Notes: a model not told the origin generated them from the sequence alone. Positions 44,761-54,931 are shown, numbered from the stretch's first letter. The stretch is DNA of 64,000 bases from Halothiobacillus sp. 15-55-196 (GCA_002282715.1 NCKC01000001.1:45989-109988), one strand, 5' to 3'. Translations and numbers: made by a program.

Positions 44761-46164
44761 TTACCGCGATAGGAATGCGTGCATTTCACGCAAGCGCTGC
44801 AGGGTTTTCTCCTGGCCGAACAGATCAAGCGTGACGCCCAGACTGGGGGAGGCCCCGTGTCCCAACAGGGCCAGACGAAGCAACGGCCCGACTTTGCCGA
44901 GCTTGAAGCCCAGTGTGGTGGCCACTTCCTTGACCGCATGATCGAGATGCGCGGGGCTTTCCCAGTCCTCTGGCTGCGAAAGTGCCATCACCAGTGCGTC
45001 CAGAATGCCGGGCGTATCGTCATCCAGCTTGCCCAGCGCGACCGGATCGTAGCCGGTCAGATCACGATAGTACGGCAGCGCCTGCTCAGCCATTTCGACC
45101 AGTGTGTGCGCCCGATCGGCATAGGCCGCAACGATTTTCGCCGGATCAGGCCCGTCAACCGACGGATCGACACCGAGTCGCCCCAGATGCCAGCGCAATT
45201 CGATGGCGGTTTCCTCAACGGGGCGAATCTTGAAATATTGCTGGTTGAGCCAACGCAGTTTTTCCGGGTTGATGCTCGATGCGGACTGGTTGATGTCCTT
45301 GATGTCGAACAATGCGATCATCTCGGCCCGATCGAAAATTTCCTGATCCCCATGAGACCAACCGAGGCGGACGAGATAATTGAGCAGGGCTTCAGGCAGG
45401 TAACCCTCTTCCCGGTATTGCATCACACTCACAGCACCGTGACGCTTGGACAGCTTGGTGCCGTCCGGCGCGTGGATCATCGGCAGATGCGCGAATTGGG
45501 GCGGCGTCACATTCAGAGCGTGATAGAGGTTGATCTGCCGGGCCGTGTTATTGAGATGGTCATCGCCGCGGATCACGTGGGTGATATTCATATCCCAATC
45601 GTCGACCACCACCGTGAGATTGTAAGTGGGCGTGCCATCCGAGCGGGCGATGATCAAATCGTCCAGCTCGCTGTTCTGAAACACCACGCGCCCGCGCACG
45701 CCATCCTCTATCACGACTTCGCCATCCAGCGGATTGCGAAAGCGCACGACGGGCGATACTCCAGCGGGCGGCGTGCCGGTAAAATCTCGATATCGACGGT
45801 CATAGCGCGGCTTTTCGCCACGGGCCATCTGGGCTTCACGTAGTTGATCCAGCTCTTCCCGGCTCGCGTAGCAGTGATAGGCATGACCACTCGCCATGAG
45901 CTGATCGATCACCTCCTTGTATCGATCCATGCGCTGCGTTTGATAAAACGGGCCTTCGTCGTATTCGAGCTTCAGCCAGGTCATGCCCTCTAAAATGGCG
46001 TTCACCGATTCCGGCGTGGATCTTTCCAGATCGGTATCTTCGATTCGAAGCACAAACTGTCCGCCGTGCCTACGCGCATACAGGTAACTGAACAGGGCTG
46101 TGCGCGCACCACCAATATGCAAAAAACCGGTGGGCGATGGCGCGAAACGGGTGCGAACGGACAT
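44761..46164 (-). CDS. gltX: Glutamate--tRNA ligase
   Basis: Class I aminoacyl-tRNA synthetase charging tRNA-Glu (467 residues, normal length). The HIGH motif appears as PTGFLHIGGARTA (residues 11-23) and the KMSKS motif as DGTKLSKRHG (residues 234-243). The C-terminal anticodon-binding domain is complete. Codon use matches the surrounding chromosome. It is 8 bp upstream of the membrane sensor gene and may be co-transcribed with it. Confidence 0.97.
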   Translation of the reverse strand: MSVRTRFAPSPTGFLHIGGARTALFSYLYARRHGGQFVLRIEDTDLERSTPESVNAILEGMTWLKLEYDEGPFYQTQRMDRYKEVIDQLMASGHAYHCYASREELDQLREAQMARGEKPRYDRRYRDFTGTPPAGVSPVVRFRNPLDGEVVIEDGVRGRVVFQNSELDDLIIARSDGTPTYNLTVVVDDWDMNITHVIRGDDHLNNTARQINLYHALNVTPPQFAHLPMIHAPDGTKLSKRHGAVSVMQYREEGYLPEALLNYLVRLGWSHGDQEIFDRAEMIALFDIKDINQSASSINPEKLRWLNQQYFKIRPVEETAIELRWHLGRLGVDPSVDGPDPAKIVAAYADRAHTLVEMAEQALPYYRDLTGYDPVALGKLDDDTPGILDALVMALSQPEDWESPAHLDHAVKEVATTLGFKLGKVGPLLRLALLGHGASPSLGVTLDLFGQEKTLQRLREMHAFLSR

Positions 46165-46265
46165 GAATACCTCGGATGTACTTCTAAACTGGCACGATCA
46201 TAGCGTAAAGTGGCCTAACTGACCGCAATCCATGCTCCAGACGGCATATCGACACAGGACACACC

Positions 46266-47225
46266 ATGTTGAAGTACCCCGCCCCCACGCTCGTCGCTAT
46301 GGCCTTGGCGTGCCTGCTTGCATTGACAGGTTGTGCACCGGGCATGACCGTACCGCCTGGCGAATCGGCCCCGGCAAACGCACAAACGCCCGCACCCAAG
46401 ATAGCCGGGACGAACACGTCAGTCAAAACAGACGGCCCGCTCCAATGCGCCGGGGCGCGTTTCAAAAAATCCGTGATGTTGACGCACGTGTGGCTATCCA
46501 CACCGCCGCAAGATATCGTGAATCTGGGGGCGGCCTTAAGCAAGGCCATTGCGGTCGATCTGCAGAATACCGGCCACTTTCACCTCGAAACTACGCAAGC
46601 AACGCAATCCACCGGCCCGGAGCCTGCAGTCGATGCTTTCAAGAGCCGCGGCACGCCCTACTTTATCCGCATCAGCGGGCATAATTTCGGCCTGTCAGGA
46701 CAGGCCAGCATGTGGTCGTTTCTGGGCCCCAGCCTCAACCCACGGGGCGGTACGCTGGATATCCGCATCGTCGATGCGCTGACAACGCAGACCATGGCAC
46801 AAACCACGGTGAGCGCACCCAGTGTCAATGCGGGTGAATATGATCCTGTGATCGATGCCCTGGGCTCAGATTTCGCTGCCTCTGCCTATGGAGGGGCTAT
46901 GAGCCAACTCGCGGGAGAGGCCGCCAACTGGATTGACCGGACACTGGGCTGCAAGCCACTGATCGGTCAGGTGGTGCATGTCGATGGCTCGACCATCACG
47001 ATCAATCGCGGCATCAACGATGGTCTGCGCAGCAGCGACCGATTGCTCATCCTGCAACGAACCGACCGTGTCTATCAGCCCGGTCAGGATGCTTATACCG
47101 AGCACTACTTGTTGCAAAGCCTGGGCACGGCTGAAGTTGCACGACTGGGTGAATACACGACGCGCATCCGTTATGGTGGCCGCCAGATAGTTCAGGTGGG
47201 CGATATTGTTCAGTCGGGCAATTGA
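46266..47225 (+). CDS. Outer-membrane-type lipoprotein, possibly FlgT-like at the C-terminus
   Basis: 319 residues with a lipoprotein signal (lipobox LTGC near residues 18-21) and a proline/alanine-rich linker. A middle region (about 70-215) includes a short beta-rich domain resembling curli-secretin CsgG-type folds (VAIDLQNTGHFHLE, GTLDIRIVDALTTQTM). The C-terminal domain (about 240-318) resembles the SH3-like end of FlgT (INRGINDGLRSSDRLLILQR, with a YGGRQIVQVGDIVQ end). Function is inferred only weakly: an envelope or flagellar accessory role. Its last 16 bp overlap the end of the convergent EAL gene. Confidence 0.55.
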   Translation: MLKYPAPTLVAMALACLLALTGCAPGMTVPPGESAPANAQTPAPKIAGTNTSVKTDGPLQCAGARFKKSVMLTHVWLSTPPQDIVNLGAALSKAIAVDLQNTGHFHLETTQATQSTGPEPAVDAFKSRGTPYFIRISGHNFGLSGQASMWSFLGPSLNPRGGTLDIRIVDALTTQTMAQTTVSAPSVNAGEYDPVIDALGSDFAASAYGGAMSQLAGEAANWIDRTLGCKPLIGQVVHVDGSTITINRGINDGLRSSDRLLILQRTDRVYQPGQDAYTEHYLLQSLGTAEVARLGEYTTRIRYGGRQIVQVGDIVQSGN

Positions 47226-49936
47226 TGAATCAACGGTTCCCGGATCAAAGTCTCGATCGGAACCGGCGCGTGGTAGTAATAACCTTGGATGAAATCGATA
47301 CCGATGGCCTCCAACCGGCGCAAGGTCGCCTCGTTCTCGACCCACTCGCCAATCGTTTTGGCACCCATCACTTCCGATACCTGCTGAATGGCCCTGACGA
47401 TGACCGAGGCAACTGCATCGTGCTCGATGTCGCGAACCAGCTTGCCATCGATTTTGACGAAATCCGGGCGCAAACGACGCATGAATTCGAAAGAAAGCAG
47501 CCCCGCGCCGAAATCATCGAGCGAAATCTTGCAGCCCATCTGACGTAACGAATGGACCAGTTCCAATACCAGTTCATAATTGGTGATCGCTGAGGTTTCG
47601 GTAATCTCGAAACAGATCAAGGCTGGATCCAGATTGAACTCACGGAAAGCAGAACGGATGAACGCGATCATCGATGGATCCTGCACTGTTGCGCCGGAGA
47701 GATTGATGGCAAGCAGTGGTGGATTTTTTCCGCAACGCGTCAACAGTGCGAACGTCTGGCGAATCACCCACCGATCGATTTCGGACATGAAGTGGTATTT
47801 TTCTGCCGCTTCGATGAACTGAACCGGCGATTGCAGGCTGCCATCCGCACCGTGCAACCGCAACAGCACTTCGTAATGCGGCACGGGTGCCGGATTATCA
47901 AGAGGTAGAGGCAAGGGCGCAATGGCCTGAATTACCTGCCTTAATCCCTCCTCATCCAGAGCCTGTTTGAGTTGATGCAAGGTGGCCAGTTGATGGCGTC
48001 TGGATTCGATTTCCTGATCGTCACGAGAGAACCAGACTACCCGGTTACCGCCCTCGCGATGCGCCCGCCGACAGGCTGCTTCAGCATCATTCAGCAAATC
48101 TGCACCCAATCGATAATCAGCCAGGCAGGCACCCATGCTGACACTCACTCGGAGCCGCTGATCGCCAATCTCGAAACGCATATCCTGCAAGCCGTTCAGC
48201 AACTCATCCGGCCATTGCTGATAAGGGAAGGGCTGAACGTCCGGAATCCAAACTCCGAATTCGTCGATCCCCAGTCGCGCAATAACGCCCGTAGGCGGCA
48301 CAGAAAAACTCAAAAAACTCGCGATGCGGCTTACGACCTGATCCCCGGCAGAGCGTGAACCCGTCTCGTTGATGAGCCGGAAGTCGTCCACATCCAGCCA
48401 CAAGATCAATCCTTCGCTCTTCTTTTGATCATGGGCATCGCACTGCGCTTCGAGAAAATCCGCAAAGGCGGTGTGATTGAGCAGCCCCGTGAGTCGATCA
48501 TGGCTTGCCCGGTAGGCCAGCAAAGCCGTTGCTTCTCGATAGTCGGTCACATCGCGCAGCGTGAGGATGATTTTTGATGAAAGTTTATCCGAGCACAATC
48601 CAAGCAGACGTAGGTGAACATCGATGTCCTTGATCTGGTGTCCAACAGACAATTGCACACTGTAGGATTGCTCGGGCCGCTTGCACAATAAACCGATGGC
48701 CGTTCGCAGATCGAAGTTGGGATCGGACTCATGCCAACGAAGATCGAAAAGTACCGTATAGTGCCGCCCACTCAACGCGTCGGTATGTTCAACGGAATGC
48801 CTCAAAAGCTGTCGAGTGGGTTGATTGGCGAATAACACACGACCGTCCGGTGAAAGAACGACAACCGCATCTTCCAACGCATTGAGTGTTTTTCTCAGCT
48901 GAATTTCCTGCCGTGCTATTTTTTTCTGTGTTCGTTTACCTTGCAGAAAAAAAGCAAACAGGATCAGGCCAGTGGGCAGAAGCAACCACCAACCGTAGGC
49001 CTTGAACAAAGCGATAAACGAGGGATTGCTTGGCAACCAGCGATCCCTGATTTGCTGAACGGTCGAGTAATCCAGCGGCAAAGCCCACTTGGCAAGTCCA
49101 CTCGTAATCAAAGCGGGGTTATCAGGCGTCATCCCCATCAGGTCCCGGGCCACTTTTTCGGCAAAAATTCGATTCACTTTCTGCGTGGCAGCAAAGGGCC
49201 ATTCGGGGACAAGCTCGGTTGAAACCTGATAGGGATAATCACTGTACTGTTTAGGATCGAGAACGCGGAATTCACCCGGTTTTACATCACCTTGCGTCAC
49301 AAGCTGTTCCAGAAACCCGGCACGAATCACGCCTGCATCAGCGCGAGCCTGCCCAACGGCCTGCACAACCTGGAACATCGGCAAACCGGTGAACAGCGGT
49401 TGAATCTGGGTTTTGGGATCAATCCCTGCCCGGACCAAGCTATCCAGCCCCAGTAGCCAAGCGCCCAAGGCATCTTTGGACGCACCAGCTACTATTTTAT
49501 TTTTCAAATCAGAGACATGTTGAATATCGCTCCGATCGGCGCGCACGATAATGGTAGAGCCAAAACGATTCAGCGTGCCGCCCGGGGTCTTTACAACCAT
49601 GGTAGCCAGTGCCCAGACGCCATCATGTTGGGCCAGTTGCACAAACTGCAATGGTTGCGTGAGCACGAAGTCCAACCGGTTTTCCCGCACGGCGGCGGCA
49701 AGTTCGGACAGGAACATCGGCTCAATACGGAAGGCATAGCCGGGGTTTTTTTCGCTCAGATAAGCGGCTGTGGGGCCCCAACGCTGAACCGTGTCTGTTT
49801 TCCCCTGATAGGCCAATACGCCGATTTCAACTACCTTGTCGGTCGTTTGGGTTGGTTCTGTCGCCTGAACGCCAGCACCTGACGAGGTAAACAGAAACAG
49901 CGAGAGCAACAGAAAAAAGCACTTTCCCAGACGCAA
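47210..49936 (-). CDS. PhnD-like sensor with PAS, degenerate GGDEF and EAL domains
   Basis: About 908 residues from a TTG at 49936, which is preceded by GAAGG at 7-nt spacing and gives a clean signal peptide (MRLGKCFFLLLSLFLF, then TSSGAGVQA). A GTG at 50053 would add 39 residues. After the signal comes a phosphate/phosphonate-binding PhnD-like domain (about 35-300; EIGVLAYQGK, GSTIIVRADR), a membrane helix (about 328-348) and a PAS domain (LNALEDAVVVLSPDGRVLFA). A GGDEF domain with the changed motif GIDEF follows. The EAL domain keeps the key residues: EVLLRL, NLSG, FEITE, SLDDFGAG, VKIDGKLV and IQGYYYHAP. So it probably degrades c-di-GMP, with the GGDEF part non-catalytic. It lies downstream of argG. 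Confidence 0.85.
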   Translation of the reverse strand: MRLGKCFFLLLSLFLFTSSGAGVQATEPTQTTDKVVEIGVLAYQGKTDTVQRWGPTAAYLSEKNPGYAFRIEPMFLSELAAAVRENRLDFVLTQPLQFVQLAQHDGVWALATMVVKTPGGTLNRFGSTIIVRADRSDIQHVSDLKNKIVAGASKDALGAWLLGLDSLVRAGIDPKTQIQPLFTGLPMFQVVQAVGQARADAGVIRAGFLEQLVTQGDVKPGEFRVLDPKQYSDYPYQVSTELVPEWPFAATQKVNRIFAEKVARDLMGMTPDNPALITSGLAKWALPLDYSTVQQIRDRWLPSNPSFIALFKAYGWWLLLPTGLILFAFFLQGKRTQKKIARQEIQLRKTLNALEDAVVVLSPDGRVLFANQPTRQLLRHSVEHTDALSGRHYTVLFDLRWHESDPNFDLRTAIGLLCKRPEQSYSVQLSVGHQIKDIDVHLRLLGLCSDKLSSKIILTLRDVTDYREATALLAYRASHDRLTGLLNHTAFADFLEAQCDAHDQKKSEGLILWLDVDDFRLINETGSRSAGDQVVSRIASFLSFSVPPTGVIARLGIDEFGVWIPDVQPFPYQQWPDELLNGLQDMRFEIGDQRLRVSVSMGACLADYRLGADLLNDAEAACRRAHREGGNRVVWFSRDDQEIESRRHQLATLHQLKQALDEEGLRQVIQAIAPLPLPLDNPAPVPHYEVLLRLHGADGSLQSPVQFIEAAEKYHFMSEIDRWVIRQTFALLTRCGKNPPLLAINLSGATVQDPSMIAFIRSAFREFNLDPALICFEITETSAITNYELVLELVHSLRQMGCKISLDDFGAGLLSFEFMRRLRPDFVKIDGKLVRDIEHDAVASVIVRAIQQVSEVMGAKTIGEWVENEATLRRLEAIGIDFIQGYYYHAPVPIETLIREPLIHQLPD

Positions 49937-50089
49937 TGAACGGCCTTCAGGCTGGAGTCCATCGTGCGCTTTCGTTTCAAAGAGTACTTGTTGCGTCACC
50001 GGCTCATCCTGGGCTATCACGAAACAACGCCTGTCTATCCGAAAATCAGACACTCAGCTGCGATTCGAGCGGAGGCAACAGAAAATGCC

Positions 50090-51316
50090 TCAAAACTTTC
50101 GGCCGGCCTGGGCGGCGATACGCAGACGCAGGGCATTGAGCTTGATAAAGCCCGCTGCGTCACGCTGATCGTAGGCACCGGCATCGTCTTCAAAGGTGGC
50201 GATGGACGGATCGAACAAGGTGTCATCCGAGCGACGGCCCAACACCTGCACGTTACCTTTGTACAGGCGCAAACGCACGTCACCATTCACATAAACTTGG
50301 GACGCGTCAATCGCTGCTTGCAGCATGACGCGCTCAGGCGACCACCAGTAGCCGTTGTAAATCATTTCGGCATAACGCGGCATGAGTTCATCCTTGAGAT
50401 GGGCGACACCGCGATCCAGCGTGATCGATTCCAGTGCCCGACGCGCCTTGAGCACAATCGTTCCACCCGGCGTTTCGTAGCAGCCACGGGATTTCATGCC
50501 CACGTAGCGGTTTTCCACCAGATCGAGGCGGCCGACACCATTCGCGCCGCCGAGCTTGTTCAGTTTTGCCCACAGGGTGGCTGGAGACAGGGCTTCGCCA
50601 TTGATGGCAACCGGATCACCCTTGACAAAAGTCAGCACGAATTCCTCGCCTTGCTCCGGCGCCGCTTCGGGCGATACGGACCAGCGCCACATGCTCTCTT
50701 CAGGCGTCCACCATGGATCTTCCAGATTGCCACCTTCGTAGGAGATATGCAGCAGGTTGGCATCCATCGAATAAGGCGATTTTTTGCCCGCGGCGGCGAA
50801 ATCCACCGGAATATCGTGGCTCTTGGCGTAGGCCATCAGTTTCTCGCGCGAGAGCAGATCCCACTCGCGCCAGGGCGCAATCACCTTGATACCGGGTTTG
50901 AGGGCATAGGCACCCAGCTCGAACCGCACCTGATCGTTCCCCTTGCCGGTTGCGCCGTGGGCAATGGCATCGGCACCGGTTTGATTGGCGATATCGACCA
51001 GGCGTTTGGCGATCAACGGACGCGCAATCGAGGTACCCAAAAGGTATTCCCCTTCGTACACCGCATTGGCGCGGAACATCGGGAATACGTAGTCACGGAT
51101 GAATTCTTCACGCAGATCTTCAATAAAAATCTGCCTGACGCCCATTTTCTGCGCCTTGATGCGTGCAGGCTCCAGCTCATCGCCCTGCCCCAGATCGGCT
51201 GTGAAAGTCACCACTTCACAGCCGTAGGTGTCTTCAAGCCAGTTGAGAATGACTGAGGTATCAAGGCCACCGGAATAGGCCAGCACTACTTTTTTGAATT
51301 CGGTTTGTGTCGTCAT
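50090..51316 (-). CDS. argG: Argininosuccinate synthase
   Basis: Joins citrulline and aspartate with ATP in arginine synthesis (408 residues, typical). Signatures include the ATP-binding loop [17 protein letters not shown] near residues 11-27 and the citrulline/aspartate-binding region [16 protein letters not shown]. The later [17 protein letters not shown] is also present. The start ATG is clear. The 199 bp upstream to bamC contain nothing recognisable; no ArgR box pair was evident by eye. Confidence 0.97.
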   Translation of the reverse strand: MTTQTEFKKVVLAYSGGLDTSVILNWLEDTYGCEVVTFTADLGQGDELEPARIKAQKMGVRQIFIEDLREEFIRDYVFPMFRANAVYEGEYLLGTSIARPLIAKRLVDIANQTGADAIAHGATGKGNDQVRFELGAYALKPGIKVIAPWREWDLLSREKLMAYAKSHDIPVDFAAAGKKSPYSMDANLLHISYEGGNLEDPWWTPEESMWRWSVSPEAAPEQGEEFVLTFVKGDPVAINGEALSPATLWAKLNKLGGANGVGRLDLVENRYVGMKSRGCYETPGGTIVLKARRALESITLDRGVAHLKDELMPRYAEMIYNGYWWSPERVMLQAAIDASQVYVNGDVRLRLYKGNVQVLGRRSDDTLFDPSIATFEDDAGAYDQRDAAGFIKLNALRLRIAAQAGRKF

Positions 51317-51515
51317 TACGTTTCAGGAACCTGTCGTTAAAAATGCAAAATTATCAAAAGCAAAACCCAAAGCCAGATCGGTTCTACACGCCAGAATCAG
51401 GCTGGAATAAAAAAATCAACGCCATGCAACCAATTATGAACACGCTCCGCGCATCTCATATGGAGGTTTGCGAAGCGATCGTGAAGGGCTCGGCTAACGA
51501 GATGCTGGATTGGAT

Positions 51516-52643
51516 TTATTCCATCTGTTCGTTGATTTTGCTCAATACCGCAAAGCGGTCATCGGGCAACGTACCGCCAGTCACACTGATTTCAGACACG
51601 TCGATGCGCGTTGAACCGTCTTTCTGCGGCAACACTTTCAAAGTGAGCTGCATGGTCATCTTCTGCTTCATATCCACCTTCGCACCGCGAATGGCGCCAT
51701 CGGCATAGAACGACTGCGGGTAAGGGTGTGTAACCGTGATTTCACCGTCTTTCTGATTGCTCTTGACCGGGTTGAAGCCCAAGCGATCCAGGGCCAATCC
51801 CAAACGGTTCCATACCTGCGGATAGGCTTGACTCACGATCAGATAACGCTCGTCCTTATCTTTATTGAAGATGATTTTCGAACGCGGCGCGAAGCTCGCC
51901 GCCACGAGGGCACGAGATTCTGCTTCGGTCTTGCCCGAGAGGTAGGCCGTCAAACGTGCGAGCATATCAGCCGTCAGCGTCGGGTCGGGTTTGGCATTCG
52001 CGTATTTGAATGAAGACTCATCATCACCCGGGAAGTATGGCTTCTCGCCCGTCAACTCCATTTTCTGACTGGTCACGAACACGAGCGTCTGGTTCTTGTT
52101 CTCGCCATTTTCGATGCGGATACGCACTTTCTGAATGTGATCCGGCTTGAAGAACGTGTCCTTGGCAATTTTCAGGAAGCTCATCAGATTGAAGCCGTTT
52201 TGATCGGCAGACTGCGTACCTGTCCAATCGGTTTCAATCAACCCCACACCCGGCTCGACTTTCTTGACGATATAACCCTCGTCCTGCAGGAAATTTTGCA
52301 GTTTCGGCCATACGGCATCCGGTTTGGCATCAACGGCCAGATAACGCGAATCCGGGCCGCCCATGACCTTGACTCCAGTACCGGAAACCAGCACACCACT
52401 GCCTTCGGTTCGTGCTGCGGCTTGTGCCGCTCGTGCCGAAGCAATCTCGGGAACAGCCAATTCAGCACGCGGATTTGGTGGCGTGAAGGCCGGCGGCACG
52501 TCCAGCTTGGCGGCCCTGTTCACCGGCTGGTCAGAAGAAATAAACGGGATGTAGGAGCAGCCCGTCAGGGTGCTTGCGCCCAGAACCATTCCGGCCAGGG
52601 CAGTAAGTTTGAATCGCACGGCTGAAGGGGCGTTGAAGATCAT
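51516..52643 (-). CDS. bamC: Outer membrane assembly lipoprotein BamC (NlpB)
   Basis: Lipoprotein of the BAM complex that inserts beta-barrel proteins in the outer membrane. From the ATG at 52643 (375 residues) it has a signal ending in lipobox LTGC-S. The unstructured N-terminal segment contains NRAAKLDVPPAFTPPNP, the part that binds BamD. Two helix-grip domains follow, with LQDEGYIVKKVEPGVGLIETDW and LGLALDRLGFNPVKSNQKDG. An ATG at 52685 gives 14 more residues and cannot be excluded. It follows dapA, the classic dapA-bamC order. Confidence 0.9.
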   Translation of the reverse strand: MIFNAPSAVRFKLTALAGMVLGASTLTGCSYIPFISSDQPVNRAAKLDVPPAFTPPNPRAELAVPEIASARAAQAAARTEGSGVLVSGTGVKVMGGPDSRYLAVDAKPDAVWPKLQNFLQDEGYIVKKVEPGVGLIETDWTGTQSADQNGFNLMSFLKIAKDTFFKPDHIQKVRIRIENGENKNQTLVFVTSQKMELTGEKPYFPGDDESSFKYANAKPDPTLTADMLARLTAYLSGKTEAESRALVAASFAPRSKIIFNKDKDERYLIVSQAYPQVWNRLGLALDRLGFNPVKSNQKDGEITVTHPYPQSFYADGAIRGAKVDMKQKMTMQLTLKVLPQKDGSTRIDVSEISVTGGTLPDDRFAVLSKINEQME

Positions 52644-52780
52644 GGAAAAAACTCGCGATGATAAGGAAGTAAATTTTGAGGCCATAAGGTAACCGATTCG
52701 ATCACAACTTTTCTCATTTTCCAATGAGTAGGGCACATAAAAAAGCGGCACAAAATGGTAACCGCTGTACTGCTGATGTC

Positions 52781-53683
52781 CTAGGAACAAGCTTCAGTGG
52801 CAATGCCAGCCGAATTCAGCGCAGCACAAACCTGAGGAATGAACTCCGGCGTCAAGGGCAACAAAGGCAGGCGGAGCGCAGGAGTAGCCAGGCCCATCGC
52901 GGCAACGGCCCACTTCACCGGGATCGGATTGGGTTGGCAGAACAGTTCGCGGTGAAGGGAGGCCAGACGGGCATCAACGGCCAGCGCTTCGTCTTCATTA
53001 CCACGCAACGCCGCCGATGTCATTTGATGCATCAAGGCCGGTGCCACGTTTGCCGTTACGGAAATGGTGCCCTGCCCGCCCGACAAAATCGTTTTGCATC
53101 CCAGACCATCATCACCGCTGTACACGGCAAACCCTTCCGGCGCGCCCGCAATCAACGCATGGATGCGCTCCAGGGATCCACTGGCTTCCTTCGTACCGAT
53201 AATTCGAGGGTGCGCGCTCAAGGCCAGCGTGGTTTCTGTCGTCATGTCCACTGCGGTTCGGCCGGGCACGTTGTACAGGATCATCGGGAGGTCAACCGCA
53301 TCGGCGATGGCCGTATAGTGGGCGATCAAGCCGGCTTGCGTGGGCCGATTGTAATAAGGCGTGACCGAAAGGTGCGCGACGGCACCGGCTTTTTTGGCAG
53401 CTTCGGTCAGTTCGATGGCTTCACGGGTATTGTTGGCACCCGTACCGGCGATGACCGGAATACGGCCCGCTGCCGCATGCACGGTCGCTTCGATGACGGC
53501 CACATGCTCATCGAAATCCAGCGTGGCCGACTCGCCTGTCGTACCGACCGATACGATCGCGTCCGTACCTTGTTCGATATGAAACTCGACCAGCCGGGTC
53601 AATGCCGGGTAATCCACGGCTCCGGTGTCCGTCATCGGAGTGACCAGTGCCACCAGACTGCCCGTGATCTGTTGCGTCGCCAT
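52781..53683 (-). CDS. dapA: 4-hydroxy-tetrahydrodipicolinate synthase
   Basis: Condenses pyruvate with aspartate semialdehyde in lysine/diaminopimelate synthesis. The 300-residue product from the ATG at 53683 is preceded by AAAGGCGG. Signature segments are GSLVALVTPMTDTGAVDYPA at the N-terminus, the VSVGTTGESATL motif, PYYNRPTQAGLIAHY with catalytic Tyr, and the Schiff-base lysine in IIGTKEASG. An upstream in-frame start (53782) was rejected for lack of homology and RBS. It lies upstream of bamC. Confidence 0.97.
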   Translation of the reverse strand: MATQQITGSLVALVTPMTDTGAVDYPALTRLVEFHIEQGTDAIVSVGTTGESATLDFDEHVAVIEATVHAAAGRIPVIAGTGANNTREAIELTEAAKKAGAVAHLSVTPYYNRPTQAGLIAHYTAIADAVDLPMILYNVPGRTAVDMTTETTLALSAHPRIIGTKEASGSLERIHALIAGAPEGFAVYSGDDGLGCKTILSGGQGTISVTANVAPALMHQMTSAALRGNEDEALAVDARLASLHRELFCQPNPIPVKWAVAAMGLATPALRLPLLPLTPEFIPQVCAALNSAGIATEACS

Positions 53684-53778
53684 ATACCGCCTTTGTAATA
53701 AAAGATTTGTTATAACTGAGTGAAGCCTTGACCCGCCATAGTACCGATTGGCCGGGGTAAGTGACAAGCGATCTACGG

Positions 53779-54759
53779 TCAACCCTGCGAATATTCACCC
53801 AGCCGGGCCTGGACAATGGCGTATGCTTCGTTGCGTTTCATCGGCGTCAATTTGCTCAATACGCGGGCGATCATGCTGGCAGGTGCCTTTTCGGCCAGCA
53901 AAACGGTAAGCAATTGCTCGACAACCAAGCCCGATGCTTCGGCGGAAGTTTGTGCAGGCACAGCCCCTTCGACCAGCACCACAAACTCGCCACGTTCCGG
54001 GATTTCGCCCGATTGCACGGCGGCGGCCAGATAACCCAGGTCGCCAATAACCAGCGTTTCGAACCGTTTGGTCAGCTCCCGGCCCACAACGGCGCGGCGT
54101 GCCTCGCCAAGATGCGACCGCACGGCCTCCAGCATGGCGCGTATCCGATGCGGGGCTTCATAGAAAATCAGCGTCGCCGGCTGGGTAGCCAAAGCCTGTA
54201 AACGGGCGGCGCGCGACTGCGCCTTGGCAGGTAAAAATCCTTCGAACCAGAAATGCGTGCTGTCGAGCCCGGAAGCCGACAACGCGGCAATCGCCGCACA
54301 CGCGCCGGGGATGGGGCTCACGCGATGCCCCATATCGACCAGTCGACGCACCAGCAGGCTCCCCGGGTCACTGATAGCCGGTGTGCCCGCATCGCTGATC
54401 AAGGCGACCGACTGCCCTTCAGAAAGCCATCCGGCCACCGTCGCCACGCGGGATGCTTCGTTGTGTTCGTGTAACGCCACCACAGGCTGGCGAACACCGA
54501 AATGGTCCAACAGCTTGCGCGCATGGCGCGTATCCTCGCAGGCGATAACATTTACGCCCTTGAGTACGGCAACCGCCCGTGGGCTCATATCGGCCAGATT
54601 GCCAATCGGTGTCGCCACAAGGTACAACACGCCGGGTTCAACCCAGCGAGTGGGCGTCAGGCCATCATCGCCCCACTCCGCTTCATCCGATAATGGCGAG
54701 GTTGGCGCGGCATGGGCACAACAGGTGTCCGCAGAGGAAGCGTCCATCGGCATCATCAT
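53779..54759 (-). CDS. rsmI: 16S rRNA (cytidine-1402-2'-O)-methyltransferase RsmI
   Basis: Modifies C1402 in the ribosomal decoding centre using SAM. 326 residues, longer than usual because of an N-terminal extension of about 40. Conserved tetrapyrrole-methylase-fold motifs are LYLVATPIGNLADMSPRAV, CEDTRHARKLLDHFG, LISDAGTPAISDPG and FEGFLPAKAQSR. It lies divergent from lpoA, the same pairing as rsmI/lpoA in E. coli. The first five codons contain several possible Met starts. Confidence 0.95.
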   Translation of the reverse strand: MMMPMDASSADTCCAHAAPTSPLSDEAEWGDDGLTPTRWVEPGVLYLVATPIGNLADMSPRAVAVLKGVNVIACEDTRHARKLLDHFGVRQPVVALHEHNEASRVATVAGWLSEGQSVALISDAGTPAISDPGSLLVRRLVDMGHRVSPIPGACAAIAALSASGLDSTHFWFEGFLPAKAQSRAARLQALATQPATLIFYEAPHRIRAMLEAVRSHLGEARRAVVGRELTKRFETLVIGDLGYLAAAVQSGEIPERGEFVVLVEGAVPAQTSAEASGLVVEQLLTVLLAEKAPASMIARVLSKLTPMKRNEAYAIVQARLGEYSQG

Positions 54760-54807
54760 GACTTGCTACTCAAAATTAATTTAATCATCATACCGTCCAT
54801 CGCTACT

Positions 54808-54879
54808 AGTGTACTGTTTCACTCTTGGAGGTGCTTTCAGGTCTCTCCGAATGTGCCTCCAAGAGCGAAACAGTACACT
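54808..54879. repeat. 27-bp near-perfect inverted repeat between rsmI and lpoA
   Basis: Arms 54808-54834 and 54853-54879 match at 24 of 27 positions. In RNA two of the three mismatches become G-U pairs, so a 27-bp stem with a single mismatch and an 18-nt loop forms. The arm begins AGTGTACTGTTTC. It lies in the divergent promoter region, about 53 bp before the lpoA start and 48 bp before that of rsmI. It has no T-tract. It could be a miniature element, a fused pair of IS ends or a regulatory hairpin. No flanking direct repeat was found. Confidence 0.7.
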
Positions 54880-54931
54880 GGAAATCTCATGGCAACTGCG
54901 CCATTCCCATCACGAGAGCTACTCAATTGCC

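Noticed and set aside
49964..51256. 430-codon open frame on the plus strand opposite argG
   Set aside because: ArgG is certain on the minus strand and the opposite frame is a coding shadow.
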